DNA of 64,000 bases from Ophiura sarsii (taxonomy: Eukaryota; Echinodermata; Ophiuroidea; Amphilepidida; Ophiuridae): the NCBI GenBank assembly GCA_035610835.1, contig CM069458.1, positions 29,971,449-30,035,448 of the forward strand, given 5' to 3'. A program made the position numbers and the translations under genes. Shown one piece after another: positions 1 through 10,119 of the stretch (position 1 is its first letter; the number at the start of each line of letters is the position of its first letter). The notes beneath the pieces were generated by a model. It made no database searches. It was not told where the DNA came from and saw only the letters and a program-made list of their open reading frames with translations.

Positions 1-275
1 TTAAACAGTTTAAATGGCATTGAATATTAAATTAAGTGTTTATAACATATATGTGCGACTCTCAGAGTGATTTCAACTTCTTGTTGGCTGAACTTTGAGC
101 TTCCGCTGGTAAAAGCAAATTTTTTTTAAATTTTTTTTAAAAAATCCGCCCACCCACCCTCCTCTCTGAAAGCTGTGGAGGACAACATAACAATTTTTTT
201 GTGGCCTTATTAGAGCACTGTTCATACCCATTAGATGATAACCAAATTTAAAGTGGAGAAAATGACAACACTTAC

Positions 276-398
276 CGTCACAATTCAGACCACGCCATGG
301 ATGAGGGCAGTAGCACCTACAATAGCCTATTTCTTGCTCCTTTCCAGGTATTTTAGCAAGAGTGCCATTATTAAAACACGGCTCGTACCCATCACATT
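276..398 (-). CDS. Exon 18: EGF-like module, last exon visible
   Basis: Phase 1-1, 41 residues. ECDGYEPCFNNGTLAKIPG, then YCRCYCPHPWRGLNCDG is EGF-like with a longer middle loop and one NGT site. Acceptor ATTACAG, donor G|GTAAGT at 275, so the transcript continues past the left end of the window. Confidence 0.85.
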
Positions 399-449
399 CT
401 GTAATAGATTCACATGAATGGGAATTAGTTATAGTCATCATCATTGTTA

Positions 450-640
450 GTTTTCCGAGGGGTCACTTTTCAGGGGGGGGCAAGATTTCTGAAATTTTTG
501 TAAAAGGTTGCCCCAAATGTTTGGGTAGTCACCTCGTGAATTTCACGTAAGTGGGGGGGGGGGTGGTCAAAAAAAATTGCACGGTCAACAAAAATCGCTC
601 AGTCCAAAAAACAGCACAGTCAAAAACTAATGGCCAATCC
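450..640 (-). repeat. Fragment of G-rich GTGGCGTAGC repeat family
   Basis: This stretch is the reverse complement of 18160-18280: the CAAGATTTCTGAAATTTT, AAAGGTTGCCCC and TTTCACGTAAGTGGGGGG blocks recur there in order. It lacks the terminal GTGGCGTAGC motif, so it is a truncated copy. Confidence 0.7.
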
Positions 641-752
641 TCCGGGTTTTCATCAGTTTTCTCTATAACATTTTCCTTTATTTAGCCAACTGCTGCATAC
701 ATTTTTAGACTACATGTACAAATTTGCCAACTATTTGACTATTGGGTTACAT

Positions 753-2232
753 AAATAATAATAATAATAAAAGCATTTATATAGCGCCTAGTCAAAGGAG
801 GTCAAAGCGCTTTACAAAGTTAACCAAATTAAAACAATACACAGCAAAAACACATTAACAGGAATACGTAAAATAAAAATGCCTTAATCTACAACTATTT
901 AGGTTATACACAATCATAGCATAAAGCGAGTAAAATACATCAATAAAAACATCAATAAAAACATCATTAAATACATCATTAAATACATCATCAAAAACAT
1001 CATTATTAACATCATTAAAAACATCATTAAAAACATAATTAAAAACAGTAACAGTTTTAAGCAACCGTGAGACGGGGGGGGGGGGAGGGGCACTTAACTG
1101 GCTGGAAATAGGTGCGTTTTGAGGCTCTTTTTGAAAGTAGCGATGGATGTGGATTGGCGAATGTGAATTGGTAAAGAGTTCCAGAAGCGGGGCGCGGCGG
1201 TCGCAAAGCCCACGTCGCCATATGTCCGTTTAGTGCGGGGTATAATCAGAAGTGTTCTGTCATTACCGGATCTCAGGTTCGGCCTAGATGGAATATAGCT
1301 GCAAAGTAACTCACTGAGGTAGCTTGGAAGGAGTCCATGAATGCTCTTAAATGTTAGAAGCATTAACTTGAAAATGACACAGGATTCCAGCGGTAGCCAA
1401 TGGAGTTTCCTCAGGAGCGGGGCTGCTGGCTGTCTCCTGTCAAGCCTGTAGACGATTCTGGCAGCGCGGTTTTGAAGTGTTTGGAGTCTTTTTCTATCTT
1501 TAATAATACCGTAGAGCAAGGAGTTTGCGTAGTCAAGACGGGATAGAATTAGTGAACGAGTGAGATGTTGGCAGCTTTCAGACGTGATGAAACGGCGAAT
1601 TCTGTATATGTTACGCAGATGGAAATTGACAGATGTAATTATGGACTTAACATGACTCGCCATCGTCATCGCTTGATCGAACACAACACCAAGGTTCTTA
1701 ATAGTTGGAGAGCGAGCGATGGTGCTGTTTCCGATTTTGATGGAGATATCAGGAATAAATCTGATGTTGTACCTGGATGACGCAACAAAGAACTCTGTTT
1801 TATGGTTGTTAAGTTTCAACTTATTTTCAGTCATCCATTGGCGGATTTCGGATATACAAGAAGAAAGTCTTTCAACAGCCTTTACAGCCCCTTCTCTTGC
1901 CTTAGGGTCAAACGATAAGTATAATTGCACATCATCTGCATAAAGGTGGTACATGATGTCATATTTGCGGATAATGTTACCAATACAGCAAGTGTATAAA
2001 ACAAAGAAAAGGGGGCTAACAACGGAACCTTGAGGAATTCCAAATTGAAGCTGCTGTGGATTAGAACAAGCATCGCCAATACACACACGGAATGATCGGC
2101 TCTGCAAATATGATGAAATCCACGCGAGAGCTGTGTCACTAATTCCAAACGTGTGGTTGAGTCGTTTCAACAAAAGCGTGTGGTCGACGGTGTCGAATGC
2201 GGCGGAAAGATCTAATAAAACCACCGCGACAG
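753..2232 (-). mobile_element. 5'-truncated L2-type LINE with 14-bp target-site duplication
   Basis: The element lies between two copies of CTATTGGGTTACAT (739-752 and 2233-2246). On the minus strand it starts inside the reverse transcriptase, carries a 3' region with a conserved AAAGCGCTTTGAC-like motif, and ends in an ATT-type tail at 753. That 3' structure and the RT sequence fit the L2 clade. A poly-C/G tract (about 1075-1085) and a short ACATCATTAAAA-type microsatellite (945-1040) interrupt the 3' UTR. Confidence 0.88.
1094..2232 (-). pseudogene. Reverse transcriptase remnant of L2-type LINE
   Basis: An open frame with VVLLDLSAAFDTVDH, SYLQSRSFRV, GIPQGSVVSPLFF, and the catalytic YADD box (codons at 1931-1942), ending in the clade's C-terminal pattern GFATAAPRFWNSLP and FKKSLKTHLF. 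The frame is still open from the truncation point to the stop, so the insertion is fairly young. The endonuclease and the N-terminal RT part are missing, so it cannot be active. Confidence 0.88.
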
Positions 2233-2246
2233 CTATTGGGTTACAT

Positions 2247-3352
2247 CCCCCCACACACAAACCATCTAGCAACGGCACTGCCCCCGACTGACAGTAGTTT
2301 CCCCAGACTGACAGTAATTTTCTTTGCGCACGCTACTATTGGGGGCAGGGGCACAAAGGGCGTTTTAAGGTTTTTTTAAGGATTTTTTTCTGTCGGGGGG
2401 AGGGGGGGCCTTTAGCTACACCACTGGGGTCACTCACCTACCAAAAGGCTATCCAAGTTCGTCCAAGCACCTCTGGAATGGACCCTGAATGGTGTAAGGC
2501 ACACAACAATTTTAAACCCCCTAAACTTTACAGTCGTACATCCAATTATTACCTCTGAACGTCCATGGAATTTTCGAAAAAGCACCCCTTTTTTAGAAAG
2601 ACGTCAACATCCATCATGAAGTGATACCATGACGTCGACCCTTTTTCAACGGTTTTTTGGATGTGGCTGCACAGCCATCTTTTTATTCAATTTTGAAATG
2701 TTTCAGCCAGTGTTTCATAAGCCATGCATGAAACCTCACTTGCAGACCAGTTTTAAACAAAGGGGACATTAGGCCAAAAAACAAACAAAAATGTTTCCAG
2801 TAGCAATCCGGAAAAGTCAAATGCGAAATGCATTTTTTCATTTAAATATTTTTGGTCAAATTCTCCAAGGTTTTATTTAGTCAAATCTGTGCATAATTGT
2901 TGTCACTCTTATATATGCTCGCTGAAATGTGATATTTTGCCGCGGATTTTCACTTTCGTATTTGCCATATGTGGCCAATCGCCATCTTGAAACATGTTGG
3001 ATACAATTTCAACAAAAGATGGCGCCCTAACAATATTTTGTCCCTGTTTTTTTTATAAAAATAAAAAAAATGCGCAAGAATCAAGCGTCTCAGGGAAATG
3101 CACGTGCACTATTTGAAACAAACTTGTTTTTGTTTTTTTGGCCCAACTCAGATTGATAAAGCTGCTACCGTAAGAATGTACTTAAAATGTTAAATTTCTT
3201 CTTTGGTTTATCACATTTTAATAAAATTGTTGGATTATATTTTGAAAAAGTGACATCACAAATCTGGTGTTTTTGTTGAACAAGATTGATCTTTTTGGCA
3301 GCCAACATTCCCGGCCAACATTGTGTCAGTGATGGCTATTATATATTCTTAC
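2247..3352. other. Intron 17, left part: no gene seen
   Basis: AT-rich intron between the LINE and exon 17. I see no conserved coding frame or clear element; a G-run at 2395-2408 and scattered homopolymers only. Confidence 0.5.
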
Positions 3353-3451
3353 CACATTCTGCACAATATCTAGGACATGAATCGGCGTCGTATTCTACTG
3401 GCGGTGGAACGTATGGTTCCCAGCATGCAGTGTTGTTAGGTAGACATTCAA
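3353..3451 (-). CDS. Exon 17: small Cys-rich exon, unrecognised module
   Basis: Phase 1-1, 33 residues, acceptor CCGTCTAG, donor G|GTAAGA. It reads VECLPNNTACWEPYVPPPV, then EYDADSCPRYCAECG, with six Cys and one NNT glycosylation site. I do not recognise the fold. Matching phase on both sides and clean splice sites support it as a real exon. Confidence 0.72.
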
Positions 3452-3839
3452 CTAGACGGAGAGAAATAAATAAAAACACAAACATTTAGTAAGAATTTGG
3501 CCACTTAGGTGACAAAAAAAACACCTGTTCTACGGACCTGCCGGACCCAGTTTTTTTTTAAAGAAATTTTAATTTTGTCTTTCAATTATTTTTGAATTTT
3601 TTTGAACATTCTGAAAATTCACCAATATATCCTGACATTTACAAAACCCCAAAAAATCCTACCTGAGAGGTCCATGTAGAACAGAGGGGGGAGGGTCATC
3701 ACCTTAACATGAACTTACTTGCATTACCTGAACTTTTATGTTTTGTCAGAGTGGCGATGTGCCATATTAGATTCAAAAATTGATTGGGTTTTGGAATAGT
3801 AGCAGCAATACACACTAAATTTTTAAAAAAACCTTTTTT

Positions 3840-4145
3840 TCCTCTATTTAGAACCCTTAATGGTTCTTGAGTAGAACCAAAAGGGGTTATTCAGATACCT
3901 TACAGACACTCTTCGGGCTCTTTGCTGGTTTTCCAAATGGTTCTCAAATTTACAAAACCGTTTTTTGAAGGGTCAAGAGAGAGGTTCATCATAGAATTTA
4001 CCATCCAAAAAGGGTTTTCAAAATTTAAGAACCCGTTGGAGATTCTTTTACGGTTCTATAAAGACCGATAATGGTTCTGCAGAGACCAAATATGGTTCTG
4101 CAAGGTGTCTGAAGGGAACCATTTTTGGTTCCATTCAAGAACCTT
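3840..4145. repeat. GGTTCT-rich MITE remnant
   Basis: Many degenerate GGTTCT/AGAACC motifs in both orientations give a weak palindrome ending near TCAAGAACCTTTGATAGT. The same family occurs at about 38200-38670, where a tRNA-like unit is inserted; the local GGTTCTATAAAGACC at 4054-4068 serves as an example of the empty site. Confidence 0.6.
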
Positions 4146-4379
4146 TGATAGTGGATTTGGGTTCTTATAAACATGCATCTTGTGATCAAATAATTAAAAC
4201 CATACCGGGTTGGAGCAGTACAAACTCAATGACATACCCCTTTTCCCGAATTTCGATTCATAAAATACACCCTATTTTCATGATTTCAAGGGTTGTGCTG
4301 ACATGCGAAAGTATACCCCTCGATATTTCGATGGTTACAAACATTTGTGTTGAGTTGGGGAGGAGGGGGCGGGACCTAC

Positions 4380-4496
4380 CTTGGCAATTATCTCCACTGT
4401 AACCAGACGCGCAGAGACAAGTGCAATTCTCGTAGTCCAGGATACCTGTCGTCTCATTGCAATCCACACCTGCGCACTCTTCAAATATACGATCAT
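4380..4496 (-). CDS. Exon 16: EGF-like module
   Basis: Phase 1-1, 39 residues. DDRIFEECAGVDCNETTG, then NCTCLCASGYSGDNC shows the EGF ending C-x-C-x-x-G-Y-x-G-x-x-C, with potential N-glycosylation sites NET and NCT. Acceptor CCAACAG, donor G|GTAGGT. It follows the last mucin exon. Confidence 0.85.
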
Positions 4497-4592
4497 CTGT
4501 TGGGACAAGTTTGACACACAGATTATTTGGGAGGTACTTCTGTGCACATAATTCAGATTTTCATTTTTCAAAACCAGTAATAGTCTCACATT

Positions 4593-4781
4593 TAACAGTT
4601 TCGTGTGTTATGGTCTACACACTTCCTCAGCATGACCTGTGCTGCTTCCGGTTGAGGGCGCTGTTACGGTGATCAGTGGGGTTATCAACATGAAATTTGG
4701 CACGCAACCAGAGGCAGCACGGGTGGTCATTCTGAGGGAGTGTGTAGACCAATCATAACACAGGAAACTGTCAAACGTGAG
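4593..4781. mobile_element. Palindromic MITE
   Basis: Inverted arms of about 45 bp: the left begins TTTAACAGTTTCGTGTGTTA, and the right is its reverse complement ending AACACAGGAAACTGTCAAA. Both arms contain GTCTACACACT and CCTCAG. No coding sequence. Confidence 0.75.
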
Positions 4782-5304
4782 TAAAATTTATTGGTTTTGA
4801 AAAATGTAACTCTCAATTATTTGTTCCTGCAAACCTGATGAAGATACTTCTGTGCACTTTTCAGCTAACCTCTATACTGCTTATAACAAAGTATAAAGTG
4901 AACACTGTATTAAATGTGAAGATTCTTTAGTGCTTTCCATGCTTTTGCTGCATTGTTGTCCCAATACCATCATACCAACTGAGCCTATAAATCCCGAAAA
5001 CCGCCCCATCCAAAAACGTCTGCCAGAACTAGAATGGTAGACTGTTACCAAGTCAATTGCAATGTGTTGTAATGTACTAAGGGCTTGTGCTAAGTATGCA
5101 CAGTTATGTGACAGGCTTATGAGATTGCAGCCAAATGATGTGAGTGTTCACCAATCAGCCTGGACCACATCTTGAATTCTGAGTATTCTGAGTATCATTT
5201 ACCACTGTACTTCTTTATAAGCTGGGACATGGTAATCTTGTTACTGCAAGGTAATACAGTACATTTAGTATAAGCCATTTTGGATTTTAAAAGATCCAAC
5301 TTAC
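4782..5304. other. Intron 15: no recognisable element
   Basis: Unique-looking AT-rich sequence between exons 15 and 16. Nothing supported. Confidence 0.45.
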
Positions 5305-7848
5305 CCATACTCAATGTTGTTTCGCTTTGAGTGGTTGATTCCATAGTGGAGTCAATAGTTGAGCTCATCACTGTGGTGGAATCTTCCGTTGTGCTGACCA
5401 CTGTTGTAAACATGGTTGTCTCACTTTCATCAACTGTTGTGAGCCCCATTGTTGTTGATTGTCTAGTAGTGGAATCTTTCGTTGTACTTTTATCAGTTGT
5501 AAACATGGTTGTCTTCATGTCTTCAACAGTTGAAGTAGTTTCCCTTGTAGTGAATGGTCTGGTAGTGGAATATTCTGTTGTACTTATATCGGTTGTAAAC
5601 ATGGTTGTCATGTCTGTTAGAGTTGTTGCTCCCATTGTGGTTGATTGTCTGGTAGTGGAATCTTCTGTTGTACTTTTATCCGTTGTAAACATGGTTGTCT
5701 TAATACCTTCTGTTGGTGGTTCTGTTGGAGGTTCTGTTGGTGGTACTGTTGGTGGTTCTGTTGGAGGTTCTGTTGGAGGTTCTGTTGGAGGTTCTGTTGG
5801 TGGTACTGTTGGAGGTACTGTTGGTGGTTCTGTTGGAGGTACTGTTGGTGGTTCTGTTGGTGGTTCTGTTGGTGGTTCTGTTGGTGGTACTGTTGGAGGT
5901 ACTGTTGGTGGTTCTGTTGGTGGTTCTGTTGGTGGTTCTGTTGGTGGTACTGTTGGAGGTACTGTTGGTGGTTCTGTTGGTGGTTCTGTTGGAGGTACTG
6001 TTGGTGGTTCTGTTGGAGGTACTGTGGGAGGATCTGTTGGAGGTTCTGTTGGTGGTACTGTTGGAGGTACTGTTGGTGGTTCTGTTGGAGGTTCTGTTGG
6101 AGGTACTGTGGGAGGATCTGTTGGAGGTTCTGTTGGTGGTACTGTTGGAGGTACTGTTGGTGGTACTGTTGGAGGTTCTGTTGGAGGTTCTGTTGGTGGT
6201 ACTGTTGGAGGTACTGTTGGTGGTTCTGTTGGTGGTACTGTTGGAGGTACTGTTGGTGGTTCTGTTGGTGGTTCTGTTGGAGGTACTGTTGGTGGTTCTG
6301 TTGGAGGTTCTGTTGGAGGTACTGTGGGAGGATCTGTTGGAGGTTCTGTTGGTGGTACTGTTGGAGGTACTGTTGGTGGTTCTGTTGGAGGTTCTGTTGG
6401 AGGTACTGTGGGAGGATCTGTTGGAGGTTCTGTTGGTGGTACTGTTGGAGGTACTGTTGGTGGTACTGTTGGAGGTTCTGTTGGAGGTTCTGTTGGTGGT
6501 ACTGTTGGAGGTACTGCTAGAGGTATTGTTGGAGGTACTGTGGGAGGATCTGTTGGTGGTTCTGTTGGAGGTTCTGTTGGAGGTTCTGTTGGTGGTTCTG
6601 TTGGAGGTACTGTTGGTGGTTCTGTTGGAGGTACTGTTGGTGGTTCTGTTGGTGGTTCTGTTGGTGGTTCTGTTGGTGGTACTGTTGGAGGTACTGTTGG
6701 TGGTTCTGTTGGTGGTTCTGTTGGTGGTTCTGTTGGTGGTACTGTTGGAGGTACTGTTGGTGGTTCTGTTGGAGGTTCTGTTGGAGGTACTGTGGGAGGA
6801 TCTGTTGGAGGTTCTGTTGGTGGTACTGTTGGAGGTACTGTTGGTGGTACTGTTGGAGGTTCTGTTGGAGGTTCTGTTGGTGGTACTGTTGGAGGTACTG
6901 TTGGTGGTTCTGTTGGTGGTACTGTTGGAGGTACTGTTGGTGGTTCTGTTGGTGGTACTCTTGGAGGTTCTGTTGGAGGTTCTGTTGGTGGTACTGTTGG
7001 TGGTACTGTTGGTGGTTCTGTTGGAGGTTCTGTTGGAGGTTCTGTTGGTGGTACTGTTGGAGGTACTGTTGGTGGTTCTGTTGGAGGTTCTGTTGGAGGT
7101 ACTGTTGGTGGTACTGTTGGAGGTAATGTGTGAGGATCTGTTGGAGGTTCTGTTGGAGGTTCAGTTGGTGGTTCAGTTGGTGGTACTGTTGGTGGCTCTG
7201 TTGGCTGTTCTGTTGGAGGTACTGTTGGAGGTTCAGTTGGTGGTTCTGTTGGTGGTACAGTTGGTGGATCAGTTGGTGGTTCTGTTGGTGGTTCTGTTGG
7301 TGGTTCTGTTGGAGGTTCAGTTGCTGGTTCTGTTGGTGGTTCTGTTGGAGGTACTGTTGGTGGTACAGTTGGAGGTTCTGTTGGAGGTTCAGTTGGAGGT
7401 TCAGTTGGTGGTTCTGTTGGAGGTTCAGTTGGTGGTTCTGTTGGAGGTTCTGTTGGAGGTTCAGTTGGTGGTTCTGTTGGTGGTTCTGTTGGAGGTCTAG
7501 TAGTTGAGTCTTCTGTTGTACTTTTATCTGTTGGAGGTCTAGTAGTGGAATCTTCCGTTGTACTTTTATCTGTTGTAAACATGGTTGTCTCAATGTCTTC
7601 CACAGTTGTTGCTCCCATTGTGGTTGATTGTTGGGTAGTGGAATATTCCGTTGTACTTTTATCTGTTGTAAACATGGTTGTCGTCATGTCTTCAACAGTT
7701 GTAGTTTCCTTTGTAGTCACTGGTCTGGTAGTGGAATATTCCGTTGTATACACAGTTGACTCAATGTCATCTATTGTTGTAGCTTCCTTCGTAGTTGATA
7801 CAATTGTGGTAGATTGCCTTGTTGTACTTTCAACTGTCGTAAAGCCCA
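5305..7848 (-). CDS. Exon 15 (mucin exon A): Ser/Thr leader, PPTE/PPTV repeats, Ser/Thr tail
   Basis: An 848-codon phase 1-1 exon. The leader VGFTTVESTTRQSTT matches exons 13 and 14, but the array is rich in PPTV and after it comes a second Ser/Thr block (TTMFTTDKSTTEDSTTR repeats, then SETTLSMG) instead of the TPATVPPTLP end. The donor G|GTAAGT at 5304 gives phase 1, fitting the next EGF exon. Without splicing here the frame would stay open to a stop at 5195, so an alternative short C-terminus is possible. Confidence 0.85.
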
Positions 7849-8371
7849 CTATGGCAAAAAGATAACACATATACAATAATTACATTAACACTTTCCACGC
7901 AGCTATTAGTTTACTGTCACGTACCGCCCTAACATATCGAGGGCTCAGAAACACAAGGCCTTAATATCTCCCTTATGACCATTTTGAGAAAAAGACTATT
8001 GAAGATTTGTACACGCTCACAAAATTTGGCACCCATTATAGTAAACTATAATGAAGACGAAATCGCACACACAATATCGGGATGACTGCATCTCTAAGGG
8101 GGACCAAAAAGCCTGACGCTACACAACTAAATGAGAGATGGGTAAAGTTGGGGACTCAGTCACTCACACACATGCGTAGTAAACTATGGCACAAAAAAAT
8201 GACGCCCCCAGATTGAAAAAACGGTGATCAACGCTTGCGCTCAGCAACGGAGTGTTTATGGAGTATATAAACCATTACGGGTGTACTTACGGGTACATGA
8301 TATCTAGAATCGCCGCCATTTTCTTTGATATTAAATAATTAATTACAAAATGAATAGAAAAGATGACTTAC
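7849..8371. repeat. Intron 14, duplicated flank of mucin exons
   Basis: The first ~160 bases (7849 to about 8010) are nearly the same as 9689 to about 9860, and the part nearest the exon also matches 15522-15605. Bases 8330-8371 match 13335-13380 and 23790-23832. These shared borders mark the unit of exon duplication. Near 7913 and 9769 the text CTGTCACGTACC resembles the end of the SINE at 29398. Confidence 0.75.
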
Positions 8372-9688
8372 CTGTAAGAGTGTCTGTGAACATTTTTGGC
8401 TCTGGTCCCAATTGCGTTGTAGTAGGTAACACTGTTGGTAATGTTGGTGGTACTGTTGCTGGTGTTAGAAGTTCAGTTGGCGGTTCAGTTGGTGGTTCTG
8501 TTGGTGGTTCAGTTGGTAGTTCTGTTGGTGGTTCAGTTGGTGGTTCAGTTGGAGGTTCTGTTGGTGGTTCAGTTGGTGGTTCTGTTGGTGGTTCAGTGGG
8601 TGGTTCAGTTGGTGGTTCAGTTGGAGGTTCTGTTGGTGGTTCTGTTGGTGGGTCAGTCGGTGGTTCAGTTGGTGGTTCAGTCGGAGGTTCAGTTGGTGGT
8701 TCAGTTGGAGGTTCTGTTGGAGGTTCTGTTGGTGGTTCTGTTGGTGGGTCAGTCGGTGGTTCAGTTGGTGGTTCAGTCGGAGGTTCAGTTGGTGGTTCAG
8801 TTGGAGGTTCTGTTTGTGGTTCTGTTGGTGGTTCTGTTGGTGGTTCAGTTGGGGGTTCAGTTGGAGGTTCAGTTGGTGGTTCTGTTGAAGGTTCAGTTGG
8901 AGGTATTGTTGGAGGTTCTGTTGGTGGTTCTGTTGGAGGTACTGTTGGTGGTTCAGTTGGAGGTTCAGTTGGTGGTTCTGTTGAAGGTTCAGTTGGTGGT
9001 TCCGTTGGAGGTTCGGTTGGTGGTACCGTTGGTGGTTCTGTTTGAGGTTCAGTTTGAGGTTCAGTTGGAGGTTCTGTTGGTGGTACAGTTGGAGGTTCAG
9101 TTGGAGGTTCTGTTGGAGGTTCTGTTGGTGGTTCTGTTGGTGGTTCAGTTGGTGGTGCAGTTGGTGGTTCAGTTGGAGTTTCTGTTGGTGGTTCTGTAGG
9201 AGGTTCAGTTGGAGGTTCTGTTGGAGGTACTGTTGGCGGTCCAGTTGGAGGTACTGTTGGTGGTACTGTTGGTGGATCAGTTGGTGGTTCAGTTGGAGGT
9301 TCAGTTGGAGGTTCTGTTGGTGGTTCTGTTGGAGGTCTAGTAGTGGAATCTTCCGTTGTACTTTTATCTGTTGGAGGTCTAGTAGTGGAATCTTCCGTTG
9401 TACTTTTATCTGTTGTAAACATGGTTGTCTCAATGTCTTCCAAAGTTGTTGCTCCCATTGTGGTTGATTGTTGGGTAGTGGAATATTCCGTTGTACTTTT
9501 ATCTGTTGTAAACATGGTTGTCTTCATGTCTTCAACAGTTGTAGTTTCCTTTGTAGTCACTGGTCTGGTAGTGGAATATTCCGTTGTATACACAGTTGAC
9601 TCAATGTCATCTATTGTTGTAGCTTCCTTCGTAGTTGATGCAATTGTGGTAGATTGCCTTGTTGTACTTTCAGCTGTCGTAAAGCCCA
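8372..9688 (-). CDS. Exon 14 (mucin exon B): Ser/Thr leader and PPTE repeats
   Basis: A 439-codon phase 1-1 exon, the shortest of the four. The leader VGFTTAESTTRQSTT and the end TPATVPPTLPTVLPTTT plus FTDTLTG are nearly the same as exon 13. The repeat array is dominated by PPTE with PQTE, PSTE and PPTI variants. Acceptor CCATAG, donor G|GTAAGT. Confidence 0.87.
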
Positions 9689-9984
9689 CTATGGCAAAAA
9701 GATAATACATATACAATAATTACATTAACACTTTCCACGCAGCTATTAGTTTACTGTCACGTACCACCCTAACATATCGAGGGCTCAGAAACACAAGGCC
9801 TTATCTGCATTTTGACCATTTTGAGAAAAAGACTATTGAAGATTTTTAAACACACGTGGAGATGGAGATGAGGCTTTGTGATACTGGCTATAACTTAATT
9901 AAAAGGTCTTGTTTGCTATTAAAATAATTTGGATGACAAATGCTCATATTTCTTTTTAAAAATCCTTCAAGTTGAGTACACCTT

Positions 9985-10115
9985 TTTTTTACTCACCCTG
10001 TAAAACTTTAGTTTGTGGTTCATTTATTATTTTGAAACATCATTTTCTTAAATATTTTTACAAAGCCAAACAGTTGATTAGTAAATTGGTAATCAAAACA
10101 TTGATTTGGTGGACA
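9985..10115. repeat. Intronic segment duplicated at 16975-17105
   Basis: The block starting TTTAGTTTGTGGTTCATTTA and ending TTGATTTGGTGGAC occurs at both places with few differences, on the same side of exons 14 and 13. It belongs to the same segmental duplication. The L2-like LINE that follows at 10120 is absent from the second copy. Confidence 0.75.
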
Positions 10116-10119
10116 ACAA

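Noticed and set aside
1094..2232. Active retrotransposon protein gene
   Set aside because: The RT frame is open, but endonuclease and the N-terminal RT part are missing, as expected for a 5'-truncated LINE copy.
5331..7507. Long plus-strand open frames (VGGSVGGT, LLVVLLEV, WWFCWRFC types) across the mucin exons, repeated at 8350-9467, 13304-15574 and 23756-26330
   Set aside because: They are shadows of the 12-bp repeat coding PPTE on the minus strand. Only the minus strand has matching splice sites, shared leader/ending blocks and phase continuity with EGF and lectin exons.
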